A stretch of 64,000 nt of DNA from Cryobacterium sp. PH31-AA6. GTDB taxonomy: Bacteria > Actinomycetota > Actinomycetes > Actinomycetales > Microbacteriaceae. Positions 57,163-64,000 of this stretch are shown here, piece after piece. The position numbers and the translations under genes were made by a program. Under the pieces are notes generated by a model. It saw only the letters and a program-made list of their open reading frames with translations. It was not told where the DNA came from and did no database searches. Where the stretch lies: positions 122,497 through 186,496 of the forward strand of contig NZ_JASISS010000004.1 of assembly GCF_030063195.1 (NCBI RefSeq), given 5' to 3'. The stretch's first letter is position 1. The number at the start of each line of letters is the position of its first letter.

Positions 57163-58305
57163 CTACGATCCCGGCGGACGGGCCGTGAGTAGGCGCGTAA
57201 TGGTCTCCGCGGCACGTTCAAGGTTCATGCTGCCGGCACGCAGCGCGGTCGGCAGATCCGTCACCCGCCGAAGGATCGGCACCACTGCGACCACGGCGTC
57301 ACCGATGAGCTCGTAGGCGTCATCACTGATCCGTCCGCCGAAGAGGATGGTCGGCACACCCTCAGCCCTGGCCGCCTGGGCGACACCCCACGGCGTCTTG
57401 CCGAACGCGGTCTGCTTGTCGATGCCTCCCTCGCCGGTGAACACCCAGTCGGCTCCGGCGATCCGCGCTTGGAGCCCGACCGCGTCCCTGACCAGTTCGA
57501 CACCGCTTTCCATGGTCGCGTTTGTGGCGGCGGCGAAGGCCGCTCCGAGGCCACCGGCGGCACCGGAACCGGGAATGTCGCGAACCTGACGCGCGAACGC
57601 CGATTCCACGACCTCGGCCCAACGGGCCACGGCCGCGTCCAGCGCGAGGACATCTCTGGGGGTGGCGCCCTTCTGCGGTCCGTACACCGCCGAGGCGCCG
57701 TTGTGACCCAGTAGTGGATTGGATACGTCGTTGGCGATCCGAAACGTCACGGATTGCAGCCGGTCATCCAACGCTCCAAGGTCCACCGAGACGAGGGAGT
57801 TCAGACCCCTGGCTCCATCGGCTATCGGCAGGCCACCGCGATCGAGGAACCGGGCACCCAGCGCGGTCAGCATGCCGGTGCCGGCGTCGTTCGTCGCTGA
57901 TCCACCCAAGCCGATGATGAACTCCGTCGCCCCGCGGTCCAGCGCCGTCCTGATCAGCTCGCCGACGCCGCGCGAGGTGGCCGCCCAGGGATCCCGTTCC
58001 GGCGGATCGATCTGGGCCAGCCCGGCGGTCTCGGCGACCTCGATGACCGCCAGGCGACTGCGCGGTACGAACCCGAACCGTCCTGTGATCGGCCGGTTCA
58101 GCGCGTCATGGCAGTCGGCTTCGACGAACTCCCCGTGAAGCGCCGCGACGAGGGCTTCCGTGGTTCCTTCGCCACCGTCGGCCATGGGCACGAGCTCACA
58201 CTCGATGGACGGGTCGACCCGCCGGATTCCCCTGGCCAGCGCAGCGGCGGCCTCGACCGCGGTCATGGACTCCTTGAACGAGTCGGGCGCACAAACAATC
58301 CTCAT
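57163..58305 (-). CDS. Glycerate kinase (GlxK/GarK type)
   Basis: This 380-residue protein starts MRIVCAPDSFKESMTAVEAA, with the family motif 'APDSFKgsltA', then PMADGGEGTTEAL, GLGGSATNDAGTGML, GSGAAGGLGAAF and VFTGEGGIDKQTAFGKTPWG. It phosphorylates glycerate with ATP. ATG 58305 is chosen since earlier in-frame residues lack family character. The flanking genes are unrelated. Confidence 0.92.
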   Translation of the reverse strand: MRIVCAPDSFKESMTAVEAAAALARGIRRVDPSIECELVPMADGGEGTTEALVAALHGEFVEADCHDALNRPITGRFGFVPRSRLAVIEVAETAGLAQIDPPERDPWAATSRGVGELIRTALDRGATEFIIGLGGSATNDAGTGMLTALGARFLDRGGLPIADGARGLNSLVSVDLGALDDRLQSVTFRIANDVSNPLLGHNGASAVYGPQKGATPRDVLALDAAVARWAEVVESAFARQVRDIPGSGAAGGLGAAFAAATNATMESGVELVRDAVGLQARIAGADWVFTGEGGIDKQTAFGKTPWGVAQAARAEGVPTILFGGRISDDAYELIGDAVVAVVPILRRVTDLPTALRAGSMNLERAAETITRLLTARPPGS

Positions 58306-58433
58306 GAGGGGATGCGGTTCATTTCGGCGGAGCTGGAAGGCATTGCGACCTCTTGTCGAAGTGAGTGCGACGTCTCGCAACCGTTGGCGAGGACGTATGC
58401 CGGGAGGTAGCTTGCTTCGGACGCTACACGAGT

Positions 58434-59243
58434 TCAGCGAATCAGGCTGAGTGCGTCGTCTTCGCTGCCCCTGGCGAGGCGGGCGAGGGGCTTGCGGGCG
58501 AGGAACCCGCGCACCGTCCACCGGTGCCGCCTCGTTCTCGGTTGGAAGTCGGGGATGTGGCAGTACACGGCCTGGCTCTTCACCGAACCGAGGTAAGGTC
58601 CGGGCGCCGAATCCGCCAGCGGCACGAACGGGATGCCGAGATACTCGACGAGTTTCCGGAGTGGAACGTCGTCGATGATCGAAACGAGGTGGTCGATGCC
58701 GTGCTGGATGGCGGAGAGATACATCGCCCGATAGAGCTGCACGCTTACGGCACCCTCGCCACTGCGGTGCTCCGGCAGGACGGCGACGGTGCCGGCGTCC
58801 CAGACGGAAGCGGGATCGCCGATGCCGTGCTGCGTCGCGACATCCTCCAAGCTGATGTTGAACGGCGCGGACCGGGCATCGTTGAGGGTCTTGAGGCCCT
58901 GGGCGGAGTTGCCGATGACGCGGAGAGCGCCGCTGGGCAATTCCGTGGACCGGTCGATAGAGACGAAAAAGACGCTGGCGGCCTCATAGGGGCCGTATTC
59001 TGCAGTCATCTCGGCGGCATCGTTTCCGAAGCAGTCCTCGAAGACGACGCGTTCGATGTGTCGGGCGATATCGGAGAACCTGCTCCCACCCGGCAATTCG
59101 ATTCCGACGTAGCGGTACCGGTCCGGCCAGGCGCCGGCGAGGGAGGCGAGGAGCTCGGCGGTCAACGCTGCCACTTCGTCCGTGGTGAGGTCATAGCTGG
59201 CGACGAACTCGGTGGTCTCCGGCAGGAGACCCCGATCGGGCAT
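58434..59243 (-). CDS. LuxI/GNAT-like N-acyltransferase
   Basis: This 269-residue protein contains a helix-rich N-terminus with FSDIARHIERVVFEDCFGND, a strand pair with ASVFFVSIDRSTELPSGALR and LKTLNDA, then VWDAGTVAVLPEHRSGEGAV, YLSAIQHGIDHLVSIIDDVP and LVEYLGIPFVPL. This order (VF..., P.G..R, W-x3-VAV, RR-like loop, second strand, Y-L-G) follows the GNAT fold of LuxI and related N-acyl synthases. The acyl donor and acceptor are unknown. The ATG overlaps the stop of the SpeD-like gene (TGATG), so the two are expressed together. Confidence 0.6.
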   Translation of the reverse strand: MPDRGLLPETTEFVASYDLTTDEVAALTAELLASLAGAWPDRYRYVGIELPGGSRFSDIARHIERVVFEDCFGNDAAEMTAEYGPYEAASVFFVSIDRSTELPSGALRVIGNSAQGLKTLNDARSAPFNISLEDVATQHGIGDPASVWDAGTVAVLPEHRSGEGAVSVQLYRAMYLSAIQHGIDHLVSIIDDVPLRKLVEYLGIPFVPLADSAPGPYLGSVKSQAVYCHIPDFQPRTRRHRWTVRGFLARKPLARLARGSEDDALSLIR

Positions 59244-59584
59244 CAGAATTCCTTGTGGACGACGTCGTCGCTGCCGAAGAAGTCTTTCGTGTAGGTGACC
59301 GCGGTGGCCGGGTCGAACGCCTTGCAGGTGTAGATGTCGACGCTGTAGAAGAGAATCGGTTGTTCCCACGCATAGAAATGCGCGCCGGAGGTTTCCCAGT
59401 GCGTCCAGCCGGCCCAGCCGAACGCTTCACTGCGGTGGGTGACCGGCTCGATCAGGGCCGTCATCTCCAGAACGGGGGCCAGCCCGGTCAGGTAACTGCG
59501 GATCTGCTCCGCGGTGATCGCGTTTTTGGGGTAGGCCTCGATGACCAGTCGTTGACGATAAATCGACGGTGCGAGATCAAGCAT
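59243..59584 (-). CDS. AdoMet-decarboxylase (SpeD)-like protein
   Basis: This 113-residue protein has the SpeD half-barrel plan, ending in WETSGAHFYAWEQPILFYSV then DIYTCKAFDPATAVTY. In SpeD the pyruvoyl serine sits in ESH, followed by IHTWPE and VDVFTCG. Here SVDIYTCK is kept and TSG could supply the serine, but the ESH context is altered. It may be active with another substrate or be a non-cleaving homologue. ATG 59584 has GGGGG upstream. No spermidine synthase is nearby; the only partner is the coupled acyltransferase. Confidence 0.6.
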   Translation of the reverse strand: MLDLAPSIYRQRLVIEAYPKNAITAEQIRSYLTGLAPVLEMTALIEPVTHRSEAFGWAGWTHWETSGAHFYAWEQPILFYSVDIYTCKAFDPATAVTYTKDFFGSDDVVHKEF

Positions 59585-59863
59585 GTAGAGAGCCCCCAAA
59601 GAACCTTTTCCGGCAGCGAGACGTGGAGTCCGTATCTGCCGGTCAACCTGAGATTATCATCTGAATCCTGTCGTCCTTTCCGCCGACGGGACGGGACACG
59701 GGTTGCCGGCTGATCGGGCACCGGAAAGAACCGCCGTCAAGCCCTAAAAGCGGGGTGTGTTATAGTTGACTCTGGTCTAACGACCCTTCATCAGGACGCG
59801 AATACGGAGCCGGCAACTGTGCTGGCCGTGTGCGTATGGTGAGGCTCTGACGGAGGCGGCCCC
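59585..59863 (+). promoter_or_regulatory. Divergent promoter region between SpeD-like and proV genes
   Basis: The SpeD-like gene leaves leftward and the pro operon rightward from this 279-bp span. TATAGT at 59761-59766, followed 1-2 bases later by a TTGACT-like hexamer, is the best -10-like match for the plus strand, with a weak GTCAAG region upstream. No riboswitch fold is recognised. Confidence 0.4.
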
Positions 59864-59986
59864 ATGGTCGCCCCAGCCCACGCCGGAATGGCGTCTGGGC
59901 CGGTCACGGCCTACCCGTTCGACAGAACATGCACCCTTCCGACAGTCGTGAAACGGCTGCGCCCGCGTGCATCGGAGAATCCGTGA
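59864..59986 (+). CDS. 40-residue upstream ORF coupled to proV
   Basis: ATG 59864 has GGAGG seven bases upstream, better than any site before proV. It encodes MVAPAHAGMASGPVTAYPFD followed by RTCTLPTVVKRLRPRASENP, and its TGA overlaps GTG 59983 of proV (GTGA). It could control proV translation by coupling or be a leader peptide. No family is seen. Confidence 0.5.
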   Translation: MVAPAHAGMASGPVTAYPFDRTCTLPTVVKRLRPRASENP

Positions 59987-61269
59987 CCGATACCATTGCC
60001 GTTAAGGCTGACCGACTTTACAAAGTTTTCGGGCGTCGCCCGCACGACGTTGTCAAGAGACTGACCGCTGGAGCATCGCGGGACGACGTGTCCTCCCACG
60101 GAACCGCAGCCGTCATTGACGCCTCATTCGAGGTGAAAAAGGGCGAGATCTTCGTCGTCATGGGCCTGTCCGGCTCGGGCAAGTCAACGCTCATCCGGAT
60201 GCTCAACGGGCTGTGGGAGACCACCTCCGGAACGGTGGCCATCGGCGACACCGACATCACGAGCATTTCCGCCAAGGAACTGCGCGACGTGCGCCGCAAG
60301 AGCATCTCCATGGTGTTCCAGCACTTCGCCCTGTTGCCGCACCGAACGGTGATCGACAACGTGGCCTACGGTCTGGAGATCCAGGGCATGCCCCGTGACG
60401 AACGCCTCGCGAAGGCCCAGACGATCATCGATCTGGTCGGTCTGGCCGGCTGGGCCGACAGCCTCCCCTCCGAGCTTTCCGGCGGTATGCAGCAGAGAGT
60501 CGGCCTCGGTCGTGCGCTCGCCGCCGACACCGACGTGCTCTTGATGGATGAGGCCTTCTCGGCCCTTGACCCGCTGATCCGCCGGGAAATGCAGGAACAG
60601 CTCATCGAGCTGCAGGCAGAGCTCGGCAAAACCATCATCTTCATCACCCACGACCTGAACGAGGCCATGTTCCTCGGTGACCGGATCGCGGTCATGCGCG
60701 ACGGACGCATCGTCCAGATCGGCACGCCGGAAGAAATCCTCACCGACCCGGCCAACGACTACGTTGCCCAGTTCGTTCAGGATGTTGACCGCGCCCGGGT
60801 GCTCACTGCCGCCAGTGTGATGGAGCCGGTACGCGCCGTCGTCACGACGACCGGTGGACCGCGTGCTGCCCTCCGGATAATGCGTGACTTCCAGACCTCC
60901 GCCGCCTACGTGCTCAGCCGTGACGGAAGCTTCGTCGGAATCGTGCGAGACCGCGCGGTGCTCAAGCTCGTCAAGGCGGGAGAGACCGACCTTCGCAAGA
61001 TCATTCTTGACGACGTGGTCTCGGTCAGCCCGGACACCCCTCTGGTGGACCTGGTCGAACCTTCGGTGGAAAGCGACCTCGCCATCGCCGTCGTTGACGC
61101 CAAGAAGCGCCTCCTTGGCGTGATTCCGCGGGTGACTCTGCTGGCCGCCCTCGGCAACGTCAGCACCGGCACGGGCGAGCTGCCCGTGATCGAACCGCCA
61201 TCGACCATCTCGATAAGCGTGATCACCGAAACCCTGCGCGACACCGCTACGGAAGGAAAGGACCTGTGA
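59983..61269 (+). CDS. proV: Osmoprotectant ABC transporter ATPase ProV
   Basis: The protein has 428 residues. ATPase motifs are Walker A GLSGSGKST, Q-loop VFQHFALLPHRTV, signature LSGGMQQRVG and Walker B VLLMDEAFSALDPL. Two C-terminal CBS-type segments (RDGSFVGIVRDRAVL; VDAKKRLLGVIPRVTL) sense ionic strength in this family. It powers glycine-betaine uptake. GTG 59983 overlaps the upstream ORF; ATG 59929 in frame is an alternative. The permease ATG overlaps its stop. Confidence 0.9.
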   Translation: MTDTIAVKADRLYKVFGRRPHDVVKRLTAGASRDDVSSHGTAAVIDASFEVKKGEIFVVMGLSGSGKSTLIRMLNGLWETTSGTVAIGDTDITSISAKELRDVRRKSISMVFQHFALLPHRTVIDNVAYGLEIQGMPRDERLAKAQTIIDLVGLAGWADSLPSELSGGMQQRVGLGRALAADTDVLLMDEAFSALDPLIRREMQEQLIELQAELGKTIIFITHDLNEAMFLGDRIAVMRDGRIVQIGTPEEILTDPANDYVAQFVQDVDRARVLTAASVMEPVRAVVTTTGGPRAALRIMRDFQTSAAYVLSRDGSFVGIVRDRAVLKLVKAGETDLRKIILDDVVSVSPDTPLVDLVEPSVESDLAIAVVDAKKRLLGVIPRVTLLAALGNVSTGTGELPVIEPPSTISISVITETLRDTATEGKDL

Positions 61270-62255
61270 ACGACTTCCGCATTCCCCTCGGCACCTGGGT
61301 GGACGGCTTCATCGGCTGGATCACCGACAACTTTGCCTTCTTCTTCGACTTCATCCGCGCCGCGTTCAACGGTGCCTTCGAGGCCGTCGACTTTCTGCTC
61401 GTGTCGCCGCCGTTCTGGGTGATCATCGTCCTCGCGGCTGCGCTGGCCTATGCGACCCGCGGCATGAAGTTCGCCATCGGCACCATTCTCGGGCTCACCC
61501 TGATCCTGGGCGTCAACCAGTGGGAAAACGCGATGGACACGCTCGCCCTGGTGCTGGTGGCCAGCATCCTGGCAATCATCTTCAGCGTTCCGCTGGGTAT
61601 CCTCGCGGCGAAATCGACGGTGGCATCCAGCATCATCCGGCCCATCCTTGACTTCATGCAGACCATGCCGGCATTCGTCTACCTGATCCCGGCGCTCATC
61701 CTGTTCCGAGTCGGCGTCGTTCCCGGAATCGTCGCCACCATCATCTTCGCGATGGCACCCGGTGTTCGCCTGACCGAGCTGGGCATTCGCGGCGTCGACC
61801 GCGAGGTCGTCGAAGCCGGCCAGGCATTCGGGGCATCTCCGTTCCGGATCCTGCGCCAGATTCAGCTGCCCCTCGCCATGCCCACCATCATGGCCGGTAT
61901 CAACCAGGTCATCATGCTGTCCCTCTCGATGGTTGTCATCGCGGGTATGGTCGGCGCCGGAGGCCTCGGCGCGCAGGTCGTCGCCAGCCTGAACCGTATC
62001 GACGTCGCCCTCGGCTTCGAAGCCGGCCTGGCCGTGGTGATCCTCGCGATCTTCCTCGACCGCCTGACAGCAGCACTCGGCAACGGCGACACGCCACTGG
62101 GCCGTTTCCTCGCCGCACGCAAACGCCGCCGGCACATCGCGTCGGCGTCGGCGTCGGCTTCGGCTTCCGCTTCCGCTTCCGCGACAGTGACAGCGACAGC
62201 GACGGCCCCGACGGCTGATGCCCCGCAGCTCGCCGGTGCGACGACCCGAGCCTGA
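61266..62255 (+). CDS. proW: Osmoprotectant ABC permease ProW
   Basis: The protein has 329 residues. About seven membrane helices precede the binding-protein-dependent motif EAGQAFGASPFRILRQIQLP. It is typical of the ProW/OpuAB family. The cytoplasmic C-terminus holds SASASASASASASA encoded by a hexamer repeat, then TVTATATAPTAD. The gene overlaps proV by ATGA and is followed after 110 bp by proX. Confidence 0.9.
   Translation: MNDFRIPLGTWVDGFIGWITDNFAFFFDFIRAAFNGAFEAVDFLLVSPPFWVIIVLAAALAYATRGMKFAIGTILGLTLILGVNQWENAMDTLALVLVASILAIIFSVPLGILAAKSTVASSIIRPILDFMQTMPAFVYLIPALILFRVGVVPGIVATIIFAMAPGVRLTELGIRGVDREVVEAGQAFGASPFRILRQIQLPLAMPTIMAGINQVIMLSLSMVVIAGMVGAGGLGAQVVASLNRIDVALGFEAGLAVVILAIFLDRLTAALGNGDTPLGRFLAARKRRRHIASASASASASASASATVTATATAPTADAPQLAGATTRA
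62142..62205 (+). repeat. Hexanucleotide repeat in proW 3' end
   Basis: TCGGCG, TCGGCT and TCCGCT units repeat seven times and lead into ACAGCG units, encoding (Ser-Ala)7 and a Thr/Ala tail from codon 293. Such a microsatellite can change length by slippage without breaking the frame. Confidence 0.85.
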
Positions 62256-62365
62256 CCACAACTTCACGGATGCCTCGGCAGCCGTGGCCACATGTGCGGT
62301 CTCCGCATGCACCAGGAAGTATCCCCCCGGTCGCCTGCAGCAGGGCGACAAGAAAGGAAAATCAC

Positions 62366-63259
62366 ATGAACAAGCGTTCACGTACCCTCATCGCGATGGG
62401 AGCCGCAGGGCTCCTCGCGTTGACCGGCTGTTCCGCGGCCGCCGACTCGACAGTCGGAGACGGAAACAAGGACAAGAAGGACATCACCATCGCAGTCTTC
62501 AACGGCTGGGATGAGGGCATCGCTGCCTCCGAGCTGTGGAAAGCCATTCTCGACGAGAAGGGCTACAACGCAGAGCTGAAGTACGCCGACGTCGCACCCG
62601 TGTTCTCGGGTCTCTCCACCGGCGACTACGACTTCACCCTCGATGTCTGGGCGCCCAACACCCACGCCTCGTACATCAAGGAATACAAGGACGGCATCAC
62701 CGACCTGGGTGCCTGGAACGACGAGGCCAAGCTCACCATCGCGGTGAACGAGGACGCGCCGATCGACTCCCTGGCCGACCTCGCCGCGAACGCCGACAAG
62801 TTCAACAACCGCATCGTCGGCATCGAGCCAGGCGCCGGCCTGACCGCGGCCGTGACCGATCAGGTCATCCCGGGCTACGGTCTGGACAAGATGGAGTTCC
62901 TGACCTCCTCGACTGCGGCCATGCTCACCGAGCTGACCGCCGCAACGAAGGCCGGCGAGAACATCGTCGTCACCCTGTGGCAGCCGCACTGGGTCTACAG
63001 CGCCCTGGGCATCAAGAACCTCGAAGACCCCAAGGGAACCCTCGGCGATGCCGAGAGCCTGCACTCCTACGGCAAGTCCGACTTCAGTACCGACTTCCCG
63101 CAGGCCGCGAAGTGGCTCGGCGGTTACAAGATGGACCTCGACCAGCTCGGTTCGCTCGAGAAGGCCATGTTCGTCGACTATGACGGCCAGGAGTACGGCC
63201 CGATCGTCAAGAAGTGGATCAGCGAGAACAAGGACTACGTCGACTCGCTCACCAGCTAG
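62366..63259 (+). CDS. proX: Osmoprotectant-binding lipoprotein ProX
   Basis: The protein has 297 residues. The signal peptide ends in the lipobox LTGC (cysteine at about residue 22). The solute-binding part has ITIAVFNGWDEGIAASELWK, YDFTLDVWAPNTHASYIKE and VVTLWQPHWVYSAL, with aromatic residues that form the betaine cage in this family. AAAGGAAAA precedes ATG 62366. A terminator hairpin follows. Confidence 0.9.
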   Translation: MNKRSRTLIAMGAAGLLALTGCSAAADSTVGDGNKDKKDITIAVFNGWDEGIAASELWKAILDEKGYNAELKYADVAPVFSGLSTGDYDFTLDVWAPNTHASYIKEYKDGITDLGAWNDEAKLTIAVNEDAPIDSLADLAANADKFNNRIVGIEPGAGLTAAVTDQVIPGYGLDKMEFLTSSTAAMLTELTAATKAGENIVVTLWQPHWVYSALGIKNLEDPKGTLGDAESLHSYGKSDFSTDFPQAAKWLGGYKMDLDQLGSLEKAMFVDYDGQEYGPIVKKWISENKDYVDSLTS

Positions 63260-63280
63260 TCACGACAGCCCAGGCTGATC

Positions 63281-63315
63281 GGAAGGCCCTCGTCGATTCT
63301 CGACGGGGGCCTTCC
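63281..63315. terminator. Hairpin between proX and flavodoxin genes
   Basis: GGAAGGCCC pairs with GGGCCTTCC, and an inner CGTCGA/TCGACG arm is stacked on top with a 3-base loop. It stands between convergent genes and probably ends both transcripts. Confidence 0.8.
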
Positions 63316-63339
63316 GCATGCCCGCTCTCGGTTTCCGGG

Positions 63340-63783
63340 TCAGCGCCGCAGGGTCGGCACAATCGACCCGGCCCATTCCGCTGCCTTGTCGAGTTCGCCC
63401 GCAGCCAGTGGCCCCTCACGCCCATCGACGATGAAGCCGTGGGGCTTGGCGACGATGTGGGCGCCTGCCTTCTCCAGGGCGTGGGAGATCCTGCCGGCGG
63501 CGTCACCGTGAATGAACAGCCGCACTCGGGTGTCGAATGCCGCAGCCCTCACTCCGTGCAACATGCCGACCCCCAGCTGGGCCAGGAAGGCCTGCATCCG
63601 TGGTGACGGCCGCCAGCCGATGATGGGGCAGCCGACGACGAGGAGCTCGACGCCGATGAGACGGTCGGGGGTGAGGCCGACGACGGAGACAACGGCGGTT
63701 CCCTCTCCGAGCTCGGCGGCGATCTGCTCGGCCACGATCCTCGTGTTGCCATAATTTGAGTCATAGACGACGAGCGTGCTCAT
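63340..63783 (-). CDS. Flavodoxin domain protein
   Basis: This 147-residue protein begins MSTLVVYDSNYGNTRIVAEQ, with the FMN phosphate loop SNYGNTR. LLVVGCPIIGWRPSPRMQAF and the C-terminal GELDKAAEWAGSI are also typical. It binds FMN for electron transfer. The redox partner is not in the window. Confidence 0.85.
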   Translation of the reverse strand: MSTLVVYDSNYGNTRIVAEQIAAELGEGTAVVSVVGLTPDRLIGVELLVVGCPIIGWRPSPRMQAFLAQLGVGMLHGVRAAAFDTRVRLFIHGDAAGRISHALEKAGAHIVAKPHGFIVDGREGPLAAGELDKAAEWAGSIVPTLRR

Positions 63784-63892
63784 GGTGGACCTCCAGCGGT
63801 CGGGTTCGGGTAGGTGCTGGTGTGATCAGTGTGGCCCCGGGTCAGGGCTGCGACAAGGGGCGTCGGCTGTGACTTAGGGGACTCGACCCCCC

Positions 63893-64000
63893 GGTGATTG
63901 AGCCTGTCGAAATCACGCCGACCCTGCCCCGCCCGCCCGGTGATTGAGCCCGTCGAAATCACCCCGACCCTGCCCGCCCGCCCGGTGATTGAGCCTGTCG
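63893..64000. repeat. 45-46 bp intergenic repeats running off the edge
   Basis: GGTGATTGAGCCTGTCGAAA plus TCAC occurs at 63893-63916 and, with one change, at 63939-63962. A third copy begins at 63984 and is cut by the window end. Spacers are C-rich (CCGACCCTGCCC). The units contain GTGATT...AATCAC ends able to pair. Similar elements are scattered in Microbacteriaceae genomes. Confidence 0.85.

Noticed and set aside
59243..59584. Bona fide spermidine-pathway AdoMet decarboxylase
   Set aside because: The ESH cleavage context is not preserved and no spermidine synthase gene is adjacent, so only a family resemblance is claimed.
60906..62381. 491-codon minus-strand frame opposite proV and proW
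   Set aside because: His/Asp/Arg-rich shadow of well-supported transporter genes.

Overview
The window is high-GC actinobacterial DNA. The host half encodes an F420-type Ddn/DUF385 protein, a Tad pilus locus, an NsrR with the Cys pattern of actinobacterial NsrR, and a tmRNA with tag AKSNRTDFALAA. Together with the intergenic repeats at the far right this suggests a Microbacteriaceae member, probably Cryobacterium or a close relative. The genus is inference; the phylum-level reading is well supported.

Bases 1 to about 38,990 are the right-hand part of a temperate siphovirus-type prophage. Its left end lies outside the window. Almost all of it reads on the minus strand. In transcription order (right to left) it holds: an immunity region (Cro-like regulator, divergent CI-like repressor); an antirepressor; a long row of tiny translationally coupled early genes; a recombination set (SMC-like ATPase, YqaJ exonuclease, RecT, RusA); a replication set (winged-helix initiator with iteron-like repeats inside it, DnaB-type helicase, SSB); small and large terminase, portal, minor capsid, scaffold and capsid; connectors; major tail protein; tail chaperones with a -1 frameshift; tape measure; tail and baseplate genes; an M23 lysin; and holin-like, collagen-like and tail-spike genes. 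Two phage tRNAs and two HNH homing endonucleases are embedded. One plus-strand secreted Ala-rich protein (2707-3177) looks like a moron.

At the right end the repressor is followed by a broken copy of the serine integrase N-terminus, an HNH endonuclease, and then a complete serine integrase with a second, diverged N-terminus. The prophage ends beside the 3' remnant of a small pilin-like gene, directly upstream of tadE/tadF/tadG-like genes. It therefore appears to interrupt a Tad pilus operon.

The chromosomal part (about 39,000-64,000) holds the Tad genes, an EamA exporter, a pentapeptide protein with a Ddn-like reductase, an MFS permease, then prfB-ftsE-ftsX-smpB-ssrA. FtsE has a long Pro/Ala-rich tail. 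After these come a propeller-phosphoesterase, a SulP transporter, hmp with nsrR, a lipoprotein with a HisN-like phosphatase, tRNA-Lys, a secreted EF-hand-like protein and a glycerate kinase. A coupled pair follows: an AdoMet-decarboxylase-like protein and a LuxI/GNAT-like acyltransferase. The window closes with a proV-proW-proX osmoprotectant importer preceded by a coupled upstream ORF, a flavodoxin, and 45-46 bp repeats running off the edge.

The observations I rate highest are the HNH insertion that split and re-supplied the integrase N-terminus, the SpeD-like/acyltransferase pair, the out-of-frame 22-bp iterons in the replication gene, and a hairpin-rich early leader. No CRISPR array or insertion sequence was seen.
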